A program made the position numbers and the translations under genes. From Seminavis robusta (taxonomy: Eukaryota; Bacillariophyta; Bacillariophyceae; Naviculales; Naviculaceae): a stretch of DNA of 64,000 bases. The stretch spans positions 62,001-126,000 of the forward strand of contig CAICTM010000042.1 in NCBI GenBank assembly GCA_903772945.1, read 5' to 3'. Below, piece after piece: positions 20,995-32,369 of this stretch. The notes beneath the pieces were generated by a model, which saw only the letters and a program-made list of their open reading frames with translations, was not told where the DNA came from and ran no database searches. The number at the start of each line of letters is the position of its first letter. Positions within the stretch are counted from its first letter, which is position 1.

Positions 20995-21553
20995 AAATTT
21001 GAAGCCAGCAGCACTTCTAGCGGTACCGTAAAAGTATATCCCAGAACTGAGAGGAATACTGAGAGCCTGTACGAGTAGTAGGGGATCCTACAGGAGGTAT
21101 GGAGAGGTATCCATCGTACCCCCAACACCTGGTGTATGCAAGGTCGATCGATCGATGTTAATACCAGTGTCGACCTAGTGAAGGTCACGTCCTCGACTGT
21201 AAGAAAAATGAGGCTCGCACCTCTACTACTCACTGTTAAGATAACGAAAAGCACCTCTTCTACGTTTTCGAAAAGCACAAGTCCACGAATCCACGAAATC
21301 GCTCGCTAGCTACTAGCTACTACTAGTAACTACCTACCCACATACGTTCGAAAAAGCACAAGTCCTCGAAATCCGTTCGAAAAGCACAAGTCCACGAAAA
21401 CGAAAACACAATAAGTCCTCATGTAACAGACTCACTATAAGGCATGGCTACCATGCTGATTAAACTAAGGTCAACTTTACTGAGCACGAACAATACAAAG
21501 ATCCTCATGCAGACTGCCCATAATGGTGTCCTGCTTGATGGCAGCAGTAATAT
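20995..21553. other. Inner flank of left repeat with CGTTCGAAAAGCACAAGTCC copies
   Basis: Three or four short direct repeats (TTCGAAAAGCACAAGTCC-CGAA) lie at 21265-21410. An alternative reading frame of the recombinase 3' end runs through 21477-21677 (APAWVISKIEEHYKGSVLNI...), discussed under the recombinase. Confidence 0.55.
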
Positions 21554-23736
21554 TCAAAACACTTCCTTTGTAATGCTCCTCAATCTTGGAGATGACCCAA
21601 GCTGGAGCTTTCTGAGCATTGACAAGTGTAGCCATAGAGTCCAGAGTGGCTTCCTCCTGGAGTAGGTTGACTTGCAAGCCCTGATATCATCAGCAGTGAA
21701 GTTCTTGGCTGGCTTGTTGCCACCAATACCATGCATCCACTCTTGCCAAGCAGAGCCAACAGTTCTGTACTTGGCTAGCTTGGCAGGCCTACTATCAGCA
21801 GGGGTGGTGGCCACAGCTTGTCTGTACCTGAGGCTAGTCTGGCCATTCCGGCGAGTCCTTTCCACAGTCAACCCATTTCTAAAAAGATTACATCTACCTG
21901 ATCAGGTGTTGCCATCCTTGGAGGCTGAACAGCAATCCTAAAAGCAAACAAAAATATAGAGTTAGCAGCAATAATAGCCATGGTTGCAATAGCCAACAGA
22001 CACAAGTCCACCTTACCTGCAAATATTTCCATTCAGTTTCGTCAGCTCCGCGCCAAGCCAAGTCTCCAACCAACCTCTCAAAGCAGCAGCCGAACTGTCG
22101 CGGGTCCTACCTTCTGCGCAATGAGCTGCTGGAGCTGGTTGTGCTGCGCAATAATCCTTGTCAGAATCTCCTCGTTCGTTCGTACCTGTTGTTGCGTTTG
22201 CATAGCCGTCACCTGCCGAGACTGATTGGCAACTTGACGAGTGCTTGCCTGGCCGGTCGTTCCCGTAGTGCCACCAGCCGTCCCACCGCCGCCTCCCGTA
22301 TCCATCGGCTCGATTTCGTTGATGTGGAGCTTGGTGTTGTGCGTCCAAATAGAGAGAGGCACTTTCACCACAGGGTTGACGCCAACAGGAACATCGGCCT
22401 TGATGCGCTCGTACGCATCTTGGATCCTAACACGAACGGGAGGCTCCATCCTCTCCTCCCAAGATTCGTCAAGAGCAGCCCACAAAAGAGGCAGAGCCAA
22501 GTGAAGCGAAATGTCGTTGACACCGTCGTAAAACGCATGCGTCCTTGGCACCACATGCTCAATCAACCAGTCGGGAGTCACTCTCTTGGCATCCGGGTGT
22601 AGCTTGTAGGCAATAGGAGCCCCCATGCAAAGCTTTTCGGCAACACGAGCGTCGATCCAGGGCTGTTCAGGCGAAATGTAGGCATCAACAACCCGTCCAG
22701 ATAAGCGAGCCTTCCAGCGACCTCGAATGTCAACTTCGTCAGCAGTAGCACCCATCCCTCTTGCCAGAGTTGCAGCAAACTTCCGAATGCTGTGACTCCC
22801 AAGAACACCAGCAATGAGGAGCGCCACAGCCAAAAATGGAGCCGACAAAAAGACAGCCTTGAGAATGTTGCGGTAGGCTGCGTTGCAGTGCTTGGGAGCC
22901 AACTTAGGATCGCTTTCGGGAGTAAAGAGGAATGCATCTTCCCGACCAGCGGCGCCATACCCGTAGTTGAAGGACGCCTCCATGTAATTCGCCAATCCGA
23001 GCATAGCACAAAAGTCGGTATCCATCGACCCAAGAATGATTTGGTCAGGGCATTGTCGTTCTTCCGAAATATTCTTGGACCAATGCACCTTGCAACTGAG
23101 CGCAAAAGGGAAGTCTGGATGCGGCTTGTAGTCGGAATACTTCAACTTGGAGATGTCGTCCGTCCTGGTGATGAGATGGACTTGCTGCTTCAACATGCAG
23201 GCTGTACGGATGGTCGATTCAAAGCTCCCTTTGCCGTAGAGTTCATGGACCACCTTGCGATACTCAGTTTCCGTCAAATCCCTGGTGGCACAGGACTTCT
23301 TGCCGCGGTGTTGAGTCTCCGCTTTCTTGACTTCCTTGACCACTTCGTTCACAGGATCGGACTTGGTTGGATTGCCGGAGGTTCCATTCCATGTGGCACC
23401 TTTGATGGGCATGTAGAAGGAGATAGCCTTCTTGTCTTGCTCAAGAGTAGAGGAGCGGCAAGTTGGATTCTGCTCAAGATCTTTGAAGTCAACATCGGTC
23501 GTACCATACGCACGCCATTTCAAGTAGTCGGCAACGTGGTGTGGTTGGATGCCGGCCAAAGCACTAGGTTGGAAGCGAGCCGCCTTGGTGTATGTCCTCT
23601 TGTGCAGCCAGCTCATGAATTTGACGAAGAGACGATGGTAATCCCGGTTGTACTTGGGCTGTTCCGTGGGTGCTTCAGGCAAATCCGGCACGTCTTCCAA
23701 CCCAAAGGCTGCTCCAGCATTGGCATTGTTGGCCAT
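21554..23736 (-). CDS. Crypton-like tyrosine recombinase with GCR1_C-like DNA-binding tail
   Basis: Proposed exons 22111-23736, 22017-22045 and 21554-21878; all junctions are GT-AG and in frame, giving 659 residues from the ATG at 23736. An N-terminal SAM-like core domain is followed by a catalytic domain with the tyrosine-recombinase residues in order: R191 (HLITRTDDISKLKYSDY), H315 and R318 (LGSHSIRKFAATLARGMG), W341 (RGRWK) and the nucleophile Y353 (VVDAYI). A Gly/Thr/Gln-rich linker and coiled coil follow. The last exon has TVGSAWQEWMHGIGGNKPAK and TYSRRK, resembling the GCR1_C domain of Crypton recombinases. After RRK the adjoining frame (21477-21677) looks more protein-like, so there may be a frameshift or a further intron. 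All catalytic residues are intact. No other mobile-element gene is near. Confidence 0.8.
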
Positions 23737-24529
23737 GGTGGAGTAATTGTTTGGTCAACTAAGCAATTGTTGGTTGGCTGCTTGAGCTGAAATTTTGGCA
23801 GAGTTCCTTTATAGAGTTGAAGGAATGAAAATAATGAGCTGAAAGTGAGGAAAACTGAAGTGCTACCGATAGCTAGCCGTACTGAGACGATCGATCTATC
23901 CCACAGGATTCGCACGTTGCTTGCCTCTTTGGCTTGAGTATACGTCAACCCATACGATTCGAGCGGTAGAGTATACGGCAACTCTGCAACGATTGGATCT
24001 TTTGGCTGGCAACGGTTGGATCGGAACGATCCACTGGATCTCATTGGATTTGTGGGAATCGAGTAGGTATGTGTTGTGGTACTTAGGGCGAAATTGGAAT
24101 CCTCTCAGTATGTGGTTGGTCTTAATGCCGGTGTTATATCTCATGTGTTGCAGTTTATTTAATAGTGAGAGTCTTATTGAGAGGATCTTTGTTTCAATGA
24201 CTGCCAATACCATAGGTTTTCTACGTAGCATACTGTCATTGATCCTGAGGGTATGTAAGATCCACATAGTAGTAGGGGGAAGCACATACTGACACTGTGC
24301 AACTACTGTTGCAGAAATGTAGTACCGGTACCGTACCGGGTGTTACCGGTACTAGTATCATATGCATAGCTACTTGCAGTGAAGGAGCCCAACATGTCAC
24401 ACACAATTCTCTGCATGCATATGGACAAAGCTACTGCCTACCGTATTGAGGTAAAAGTTAGGACACTCAATGAACTACTATTTCAGCTTGACTATTTATC
24501 ACGCATGTGGCCCACTTCACACCTTGACC
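23737..24529. other. Upstream region of the recombinase, no gene seen
   Basis: Overlapping short frames on both strands at 23896-24292 are not convincing. TACCGGTA and GTACCGGG copies occur near 24320-24350. Confidence 0.4.
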
Positions 24530-26620
24530 TCAGTTCTTCCTTCGCCTGAGTCCTCCATCACTGCCAAGGGGCCACCATTGAGAGCGGCCCACAACACTAG
24601 TTTCACCTTCCTGCTCTTCTTCGTCATTGTCATCTGCATCATCATTCGAAGAATCAAACTCCTCTAAGTCAAAAGCTTCAGCTGGTTCTTCATAGATGAC
24701 CCCCACGGGGTACATGTAGGCCTCCGCATCATAGTAAGCAGAGCGACGGAAGAACCAGTCCAGGGTAGTTTCGGTTTCATTCACATAGGAGGGATTTTCT
24801 TCCTTGTAGTTCTCCCACTCCGCTCGTAGTTCCTCAGATTCCTCCAACATCTTCTCGGCGAGTGGAATCATGATGTAGTTCTCAGGATACTCATGACTGG
24901 TGAGCATACTCGAAAAGAACCCCCAAACAAACAGACTACCCTCGCCAGCGGGTTCCAATAATGCCACGGCAAGAGTACCCAAAGGTTGGTCCGTCTTGAT
25001 CAAGACATCGTTCTTTCGGTACACACGGGTGCAATTCTCGGGGATGCCCACGCCGCTGATCTCGGGACGACCTTCCCGCAAGCGTTTTAGACTGGCGTCT
25101 TCGGTGCGATAGTTGGTGACCTCCCAAACAGTTTCCTCCGTAAAGACCTCCATTTGGACGCCGTGCATGTCAAGTACCTCGATGACGTCTTCCCAAACGG
25201 CTGGGACAACATATGCATAGGGGCGTTTGGGCGAATTGACGGGTGTCGAGCGAGTGGATTGTTCTACTGTAATGGTCATGGGGACGTCGGACCACACAAT
25301 TTGGTCAATGCCCAACACGGGGTTCTTGACAACTTCATACTCGAAAATCGGCCAATCCACCTGTGGGGCTGGTGAGTCGTAGCCCCAAGCGACGGGGACG
25401 GGATCTGAACAAAACCATTGGTGGAGGAGGGTCAGCAAATATGTCGTCAATCTATGCTAAGCAAGGCCAGAGAAGGAACGTTGGTTACAGCTTGCTCAAT
25501 GATTTGACTTACCAGCTCGAGCAGCACGATCAGCTTCAACAGCAACACGCAAGGAGTCAGCTTTCTCAGAGATAATCTTCGTAAGACCAAGCAAGAAGGC
25601 ATGAGCTCCAAGGACGCGTTGCTTGTTTGGCTTCAACGAATGCATTTCCAAGAGATAAGATGGGATTTGTCGGTGATCAGCGTAGTTGGTGCTGTACGAG
25701 GGACCATCACTGAAGTAAGGGTAGAATCCCTTGGTTGGATCCATCTTGTCATTGGCAGAGTAGCACACAGCTGGAAAGTGGTCGTAACTCTCGACGAAGG
25801 CCTCCAACGCCGGTTGCATTTCGCCACGGAGCCAACCATGGATCTCATTGGAGAGCCCTGCATCTCCATTATCGCACCATGTCACGTCTGGTTGATATGA
25901 CATGCCGTCAGTAGAATGCAGATCAGTGTAGAACGAAAGATCGTAGTCCCTCATGATGCCAACAACAGCCCGCACTTCTTCGGTGTCCAACTTGCTGAAG
26001 TCCCTGTTGAGATTCTTCCAGTTTCCATTGGCCCGGCGTCCAGAAGTATTGGGACCATGCTGATTGATCCTTCCTTGAGGGCTTTGGCGAAGGTATCCTT
26101 GAATATTGAAGACCGGCACAAACAAAAAGTTGACCGAGTTGAGGAGCTCTTTGTATTCTTCGTTGAACACCAAGTTTCGAACGAACATCATCCCCGCATT
26201 GACTCCACTAGATTCACCAGCGTGAATGCCCGCAGTGGCCAAGATTGTTGGGTTTTGCATATCATCAGGGCTGAAGCGCTGCTCACCCGACACTGTGACA
26301 AGCCAGAGCTCTTCGCCATTTGGCATTGTTAAAATCGACTGGACCTGAACAGCATCACTTTCCTGTGCAAGTCTAGAAAAGAAGTCTGTCACTTCCTGAT
26401 ACGTGGCGGTCTCTTGAAAGTCGGTGGTTTCAGCGGGCGTCACATATGAGCCATCGCTGACGACAAACTCCTGAACGCTCTTGGTGTCATTCCAATCAAG
26501 TGATCTTGGGAGCAAGGATTGTAGATCCTCCTGGGAAACCTCAACGAGATCTTCACAGGCCTCAGTGAACTGGGCAGCTAGACCGAGCGCGAGAAACAAG
26601 GAGAAGGATGGGAATCTCAT
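24530..26620 (-). CDS. Secreted zinc carboxypeptidase (M14 family), two exons
   Basis: Exons 25513-26620 and 24530-25404 join across a 108-nt GT-AG intron (donor GTAAGTC, acceptor TTGTTCAG), giving 660 residues from the ATG at 26620. A signal peptide covers residues 1-21 (MRFPSFSLFLALGLAAQFTEA). The M14 domain spans about 75-355, with zinc ligands H133 and E136 (AGIHAGESSG) and H235 (DLHSTDG), substrate-binding NLNRDF, and catalytic E325 (SYLLEMHSLK). It should remove C-terminal residues from peptides or act on amino-acyl conjugates in the secretory route or outside the cell. The 290-residue C-terminal part (WGYDSPAPQVDW..., TETTLDWFFRR, acidic end) is not a domain I recognise. A truncated copy of its end lies at 17103-17315. 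CTCACAAAT lies about 50 bp upstream of the ATG. Confidence 0.9.
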
Positions 26621-27615
26621 CGTTTTGTGCTTTGTTGTTTTGTGCTTGCGAAATGTTTATAGTTTGTATTTGTGAGCTTGATGGAGAAGAGAGAGATCTT
26701 TTGCGGTGATTGGAACCAGCATTCACAACCAGCAGAAACTCAAGCTCGATTCAAATGATGCCTGTGGAGCTTGGGCGATGTCGTCGGATTTCTGTGTTGA
26801 AGTGTTCTCTTCCCATCACTTTGCTGGAAGCGTACCGGTATCCGACGTGTTGTACCACGGAGAGATCTTTGACTCCCACACCGGACTCCGGTGGACCGAC
26901 GAGAACGCAGCCCGCATCTCTGCTGGAGAGCGGATCCAAATCAAACGCCTTCTTCTGTTCTCCTGTCTGATCATCAAGTGGGCCACAGCCATTTCGACCA
27001 AAGAACAACAGGTACGTACCGATCCGTGCCGGATGTTGTGGCTAGCTAGACAGGCTAAAGAAATGCTCCATTGGAGTGGATACAGATGACAGCAACTGGC
27101 AAACTCAAACCAGCAGGCGGTGCTCATCGAGTCCAATGACAGCAACTCCGCCGGTATCCTGACACCAGAGGATTCTGGCCTCCTCTCGTGGCGCGGTACT
27201 CGCTCTTGTTGGAGAACAGGCAGCAGATCGCCACAGCCCTTTGAATGAAGGAAGCGGAATGCAACAAGGACGTATCACCAACTGCGACTCACCGTGGGCA
27301 AGCACATGATTTGCAGCAACGGCACGCAGAACTGCTCCTGTACCGTACCGTACATCAACTATGCACGATTGAACTTGGCGGTGGGGATGCCATTGGCTGC
27401 CTTTTGTGAGATGGACCCTTCCTAGGGCTTGGGGGGTTTCTCAAGGCTCGGCTGCGACACATCCATTGGTTTGCTCTCTACAGACTACAGACTAGTCAAG
27501 ACTAAGTGATTTGGAGTTTGAAGAATAAAAATTGCACTATAAAATATGTACTGAATAGCAAAAGACTTTGAAAAATTGGAAGAAGATGAAATAAATGAAG
27601 GCAACCCTTTGCGCC
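26621..27615. other. Intergenic, no convincing gene
   Basis: Several overlapping frames at 26706-27305 on both strands; none has an ATG with good context or a domain. A CTCACAAAT element on the minus strand near 26668 probably belongs to the M14 promoter. Confidence 0.4.
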
Positions 27616-27879
27616 TTACAAACTGGCTTGTGCAGTCTTGTCACTGCCTTGTTGTTTTAGGCTCTTGCGTTGTTCTGCCTTGGCAGCCTTCCTGTTCTTG
27701 CGCCTCCTTTCTGCCTGGACCTTGGCCAGTTTCCTTCGGATTTGATCTGCTCGACTGAGAACTTGACGCTCTGCATGGGCCCCGTCATCTTGTGATGAAT
27801 TATCAGAGTATGAAGCGATATCAGGACAAGAGAAGTCTTCAGACCAGTCCTCTGAGATATTGTTGAAAGTTTGCGACAT
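27616..27879 (-). CDS. Small basic helical protein, unknown function
   Basis: 87 residues from the ATG at 27879. An acidic, Ser/Asp-rich N-terminal half (NNISEDWSEDFSCPDIASYS) is followed by a strongly basic long helix (RRKLAKVQAERRRKNRKAAK) and a short polar tail. No family is recognised. Support for expression is indirect: CTCACAATTC lies 67 bp upstream of the ATG, the same element found upstream of the MGN genes. It could be a small nuclear or RNA-binding protein (composition only). Confidence 0.5.
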   Translation of the reverse strand: MSQTFNNISEDWSEDFSCPDIASYSDNSSQDDGAHAERQVLSRADQIRRKLAKVQAERRRKNRKAAKAEQRKSLKQQGSDKTAQASL

Positions 27880-30082
27880 GATGGCTTGAATGTTTTGTAG
27901 ACGAAGTAGTTTGGTTCCGAGAGCTTTCCCCTTTGTTTGGATTTTGAATTGTGAGCTCCAAACTTGAGAGAAATCTTTGGACTGGAGCTACGGGTAGAAG
28001 CCAGAGAATAAAAGATTTTCCGGCCTTGTATGGTTGAAAAGTCCTGGAGTTCTGGAAACGGTACAGAGACGGATGGTCGAAAAAGCTAAGGCCATTCGAC
28101 AAAGCTAATGATGATCCTGAAAAATTGAATGAAGGAGCAAACGATCAAACAGGGACCTTGGGACCTTTCAGACTTCACACCCTGTGGTCTGGCATCTAGC
28201 TAGCTACTAGCAAAGAAAAAAAAGAAAAATTTGAAGTTTGACCATTACGAGTACAGCTCAAGTACTTTTCAACCATTCAGTGACTTCGGCGTTCTTTGGT
28301 GGGTACTGCTTTTAAATCATACTGCAAGAGGAAGTCATTGTATTCCTCAAAAATGCCAAACTATGGCTTTTAATAAATTGAGAGATTAAAGTTTCAGTGT
28401 TCCTTGAGGTGGGGTACCGTACTGTCCCTCCATCCTTCGGCGAACTCAGGAGCTCGGGTAAACTTTGAACTCCGAATATCTCGTTGAGCCTGCTTCTTCA
28501 CCCGCTACTGCACATTGGTGTCGTTTCCATTATTTGCAGCTCTTCTAAACATTCGAGAGGGGAGAGTGTTCGAGCTGCTGCCAACAGTTTCACCTTCTCT
28601 CCTTCTCTGGAGCTCTTGATTACTTACTAGCTACTGAGTACTTTATACCGTACAAATATCTCCGACATCCAGTGTGGCAACCAATCAGAGCTGTGGTCAG
28701 TAGTACTGTACAGTAGCTTCGGAGAGCTCTTTTGCAGAGCCACCCTCTAGCTAGCTACTACTGTAGCTACTAGAACGCGGCATTACTCAGTGACTGTCAC
28801 TCAGTGACGATTACAGAACAGAAGTTCCGGTACTTATTTTACTAGTCTACTAGCTATACTAAAACAGATATAATTCCGACATATTATTGTGTCCGACGGA
28901 GAAGTCAAAAGAGCATTCAGACATAAGGAGTAGTCTACTGGTAGTACTAGTACTAGAGATTGTCAGATTGTCAGTACCGTTTGCACCACCTCTGCGCGAG
29001 AGGCACATGCGCTGCTAAATTATTGGGAAAACAGCTGTACTGAGTATGATAGCTGTATGATATAATAATATATAACAATGACTTACTTGGTGTCTCGCCC
29101 CTCAAAAAGAAAGTGGTAACAATAACAAAGTGCAGATCTGGATTACATGTTTGAAAAATGAAAGGGAAACAGGGAGCATTGGGGATTGGTGGTTGCTGCT
29201 GGCTGCTGGTCAACGAAAATGTAATATGTTAGGCCAAACTGAAGGAGCTACCTGCCCAGCTCGCTCCCACCTACTAGGATGGTAGTACGAGTGAGGAGAG
29301 AGGGGACTTGGCTCCTAATGTAGTACTGGGCTCCCTTTGCTTGCTTGATGGTCCTCCTCTGACTTTCAGCTGTAGTATCAACGCACTAGATGATACTCTC
29401 GCTCTGAGTCAACATGCACCACTTGTCCGAACTCTCTCGCTTTGGCTGATCCCCCCACTATGAGAGATAGCGTGGCCAACTCCAGGATCTCTGCTCAGCC
29501 TGGCTCAGCCCGGATTTGGCTCGGCTCCTGGGACATGGCAGACCACCTGGACCTGCGAGAGTCAACCCCAACTCAAGATTACACTACCTAGCTAGACAAA
29601 ACCCCTTGCCTATAAACATCTGGACTATACCAGGATCAATCCCAAAACCTAATCTTGTTATACTCAAGACGTTTGAACCTCAAAGAGTCGTTTTCCCACA
29701 GCAACACCTGCACCTATCGTGCCAAAAGAGGATTCCAGGACAAGCAAAGCTCACTTTCTGTACTAACGCCAATCCCTTTCTCCTACTCCTGGACCTAAAG
29801 ACCCGAAATCTGGCCAACTCTGGGACAGGTCACCGCCCAACATCATGCCATGTCCGAGACGACTGCCTCAAAATCTGCTTGTCACGCCTTTACAGGAAGC
29901 TACCATTGAGCATTCTACTGCGAAGATAGTGTAGAAAAGGATAGAAGGATAAAATTGTTTCTATTGGTAAAGACCCCTACTGGTACATATGTGCCTGATC
30001 AACTGGCTGGTGTTGTTGTTGAGAATCGTTTTGTCTCCTTGCCGGGCTGCTTTTCCTGCTGTCGTGGTGTTCTTGACTCACT
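27880..30082. other. Long intergenic region, no gene seen
   Basis: CTAG- and AGTACTAGTA-rich sequence at 28620-28950. A 137-codon frame at 29516-29929 begins with TTG, has no domain, and resembles random open sequence. Confidence 0.4.
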
Positions 30083-30499
30083 CTACAGGTCCCCGTGTCC
30101 GTTACCGGTATAGCCACAGTCCAAGACTATCTGAATCTCCGAAATGGGCGGCGGCGGCGGCTGTGGATGCGACTTGTCGGCCCTGTCCATCAAAAGGTCA
30201 AAGATTCGAGGTTCCCGCTTTGACTTGCCCATTCGGTAGTCAAGGAACTCTTTTAGCAGCTCTGTGCCCTGACCATCTCGTTTCAGTTCTTGTACCAACT
30301 CAAGAATGTCATCCACATCACATTCGTCCAACATGGCACAAGATGAAGCCTGGTGGCAAGAAGACCTCCGTCGGCTCTTCTGGGAAGATCGTCCCTTGCC
30401 GTTTCGCTTGGAGCCACTTCTCTTATTCTTTGTCTTTTCCATTACAAAAGCAAGTGTATCAGCGTCGAGATCGCAGCTGTTGGAAGGGGAGTTTCCCAT
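30083..30499 (-). CDS. MGN-family small protein 1 (N-myristoylation-type N-terminus)
   Basis: 138 residues from the ATG at 30499. It begins MGNSPS: Gly2 with Ser6 fits an N-myristoylation signal. Residues 22-50 are a Lys/Arg/Ser linker (KNKRSGSKRNGKGRSS). The shared helical motif is at 60-92 (CDVDDILELVQELKRDGQGT, ELLKEFLDYR), followed by GKSKREPRIFDLL, and a second conserved patch (ISEIQI) near 119-124. It is most similar to copy 3 at 39825. The C-terminal tail (LDCGYTGNGHGDL) is longer than in copies 2 and 3 and includes a Pro run. No known domain is recognised; a lipid-anchored regulator or adaptor is inference. CTCACAATTC lies about 100 bp upstream. Confidence 0.75.
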   Translation of the reverse strand: MGNSPSNSCDLDADTLAFVMEKTKNKRSGSKRNGKGRSSQKSRRRSSCHQASSCAMLDECDVDDILELVQELKRDGQGTELLKEFLDYRMGKSKREPRIFDLLMDRADKSHPQPPPPPISEIQIVLDCGYTGNGHGDL

Positions 30500-31130
30500 G
30501 ATGTTGGCTGGATATTCAGTAGGGATTGAGGGTACAAGATCAATTGCAAAAAATAAATGGGTAGGTCAAGTGGTCAAGTCTTTCAATGAGATGATTGTGA
30601 ATTGTGAGAAGATGAGTTTTGAGGGGAGCCTACCGGTACCGCGAACGAGGATCGAACAGATCCCAAATCCGAACGTTCGGAGAAAAAGACCAAAGCACGT
30701 TTAAAAAACAGCAATAGTACAAATTCAGATACTAGAAAGGTAAATCACAGTTTACCAAAAGGTAACTTCAAGTTTTCTTTACGTACTTTTTTGTTAACTG
30801 AACCTGGTACCGGTACCGGTCTCAGGCTTAGCTGTACACACATACCACCGTTTCTCGGAGAGGAACGAGAACGCAATCCTCTTGGAAGCAGGCCCTGAAC
30901 GCTTTCGGGGAAGCCGATGTGGGGAGGCGGCCACAAGGAATGTCCGACAAACCAAACAAATCTCCGAGTCGATTGATTCATGTTCTGGCTACTAGTGGTA
31001 CTGTACTCGTATTTTGCTCTCACCAAAAGGAAGATTTGGCACCTCGCCACCAGGTAAAAGAAAAGTGCGAGCTGCTAGCTAGCTAGTAGCCTAGTTGCCT
31101 CCCCAGATATGTTTGGCAACTATCGAAAAT
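30500..31130. other. Intergenic, no gene seen
   Basis: Contains GAATTGTGAGAA at 30599-30610 (promoter element of the gene ending at 30083) and TACCGGTA copies near 30630 and 30806. Confidence 0.5.
30599..30610 (-). promoter_or_regulatory. CTCACAAT element upstream of MGN protein 1
   Basis: On the minus strand it reads TTCTCACAATTC, 100 bp upstream of the ATG. The same element, same orientation, occurs upstream of other genes here (33239, 40307, 45651, 27946). It could be an initiator or a core promoter site. Confidence 0.45.
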
Positions 31131-32369
31131 TCATTTGCTGCACCCGCTGCCGGTTTGGTGCAAAACAAAGTGATGAGGTGTACTCTTGTCCTCCAAAGCA
31201 TTCAGTAGTCTTGCCGGTGAAGTCAGATGGGCACGACCATTGGCATGAAGGTGGCGTTTTTTGTTTCCCATCAATGGCACTCGAATTGTTGTCTTTTCCG
31301 ATTTCGTATTTTGTTTGTTGGAGGAGTCAACAATGTCCACACGTTGCCATTCCGTCCTGGGTTTACACTTCAAGTCACGACAACCCGCCCCGTAATCCTC
31401 GTTCCATAGTTCTACTCGTCGTTCTTTCTCTTTTGCCATGTAGTTGTCGTTGGAGTCATCCGCTGCTAGCCCAATTCCATCTGGAAGAATCCCCTTTTCA
31501 ATCAGGTCCTCTTGCACTCCACCAGGACCGTCACCTTGCCACACATTGAACAGTATAACCGATCTTTCGGTCCTGTCATCATCATCATCATCATAGTCAA
31601 AATCTTCTTCTTCCTCCTCCTCTTCTTTTGCCAGCATCTCGTCTTGGTCATTTTCATTCATGAACCATAGTGAGGTTGGTTTGGGTACCGCATGCATGGC
31701 AGCCCCTGGGAATTTCAGGAGTCGCCCTGGCAGGGCCGGGACTGAAATCACCGATGTCGTTGCCGCATCCGAAACTGTTTGGCCGTTCCAACCACCCATT
31801 TGAGAAAAGACACAGGTCGGCCCTCGCAAGTCCGGTACCACATCTAGATACAGGACGTGTGCCCACGTTGGGCACCGAATGCTACCTTCCCGCAACAACA
31901 ACTGTTCATCGATATCGGAATGAGCATCCAAGTTGATATACTCATCACGACTCCAGTATTCGACAACCCAGTCTGGATGCTGTTGTTGGTCTTTTTGTTG
32001 CAGTGACAGTAGTGGCATGAGTTCTGTAAGGATACTACATAGTGCTTGTTCCAGGGGAGTCATAAAGGGGTTGTCGTCAGTCCAGTGGAAGATGGACGAA
32101 GTCGGCCCGCATCGTTCCGCATGCTCCGTCGCAAGGTAGTGAAGTTCTTGGCACACTTCTGGAGATACGACGTTGTCAAAGACTTGAACCTGGTCGGTCA
32201 GCGAATCCTGGTTGCTGTGGCTGGCTGTGGCAGAACGCTTCTGTCTCGAAATCCATCTTCTTGAGTGCTTCTGGCCAGCAGTAGACGCAAACCCGCAAAC
32301 CAGAGAGCAAGGTATAAGCCTGCTCCCTGCCAGTAGCGCTATCAGAGTCAACAACAGACGTAACACCAT
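31131..32369 (-). CDS. 2OG-Fe(II) oxygenase, predicted plastid or secretory
   Basis: 412 residues from the ATG at 32369. I chose this start because it opens with a signal peptide (MVLRLLLTLIALLAGSRLIP) ending in VCGFAST, a plausible plastid junction; the open frame extends 69 codons further without such a signal. The double-stranded beta-helix fold has the iron ligands H150 and D152 (NLDAHSDIDE) and H226 (FPGAAMHAVPK), with R267 (RTERSVILFNVW) placed to bind 2-oxoglutarate. This is the layout of prolyl-4-hydroxylase-like oxygenases. An acidic insertion (EEEEEEDFDYDDDDDD) splits the barrel before the Arg strand. The ~110-residue tail is basic and has no domain. The substrate is unknown; a protein hydroxylase is most likely. 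Confidence 0.82.
   Translation of the reverse strand: MVLRLLLTLIALLAGSRLIPCSLVCGFASTAGQKHSRRWISRQKRSATASHSNQDSLTDQVQVFDNVVSPEVCQELHYLATEHAERCGPTSSIFHWTDDNPFMTPLEQALCSILTELMPLLSLQQKDQQQHPDWVVEYWSRDEYINLDAHSDIDEQLLLREGSIRCPTWAHVLYLDVVPDLRGPTCVFSQMGGWNGQTVSDAATTSVISVPALPGRLLKFPGAAMHAVPKPTSLWFMNENDQDEMLAKEEEEEEEDFDYDDDDDDRTERSVILFNVWQGDGPGGVQEDLIEKGILPDGIGLAADDSNDNYMAKEKERRVELWNEDYGAGCRDLKCKPRTEWQRVDIVDSSNKQNTKSEKTTIRVPLMGNKKRHLHANGRAHLTSPARLLNALEDKSTPHHFVLHQTGSGCSK

Noticed and set aside
22792-23790. 332-codon plus-strand frame opposite the recombinase
   Set aside because: Antisense shadow. The minus strand has all catalytic residues of a tyrosine recombinase.
29516-29929. 137-codon plus-strand frame
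   Set aside because: No ATG at its start, no recognisable motif, and composition similar to surrounding non-coding DNA.
30630-30690. tRNA-like sequence (GGATCTGTTCGATCC on the minus strand)
   Set aside because: The loop is five bases, not seven, and no acceptor, D or anticodon arm can be folded around it.
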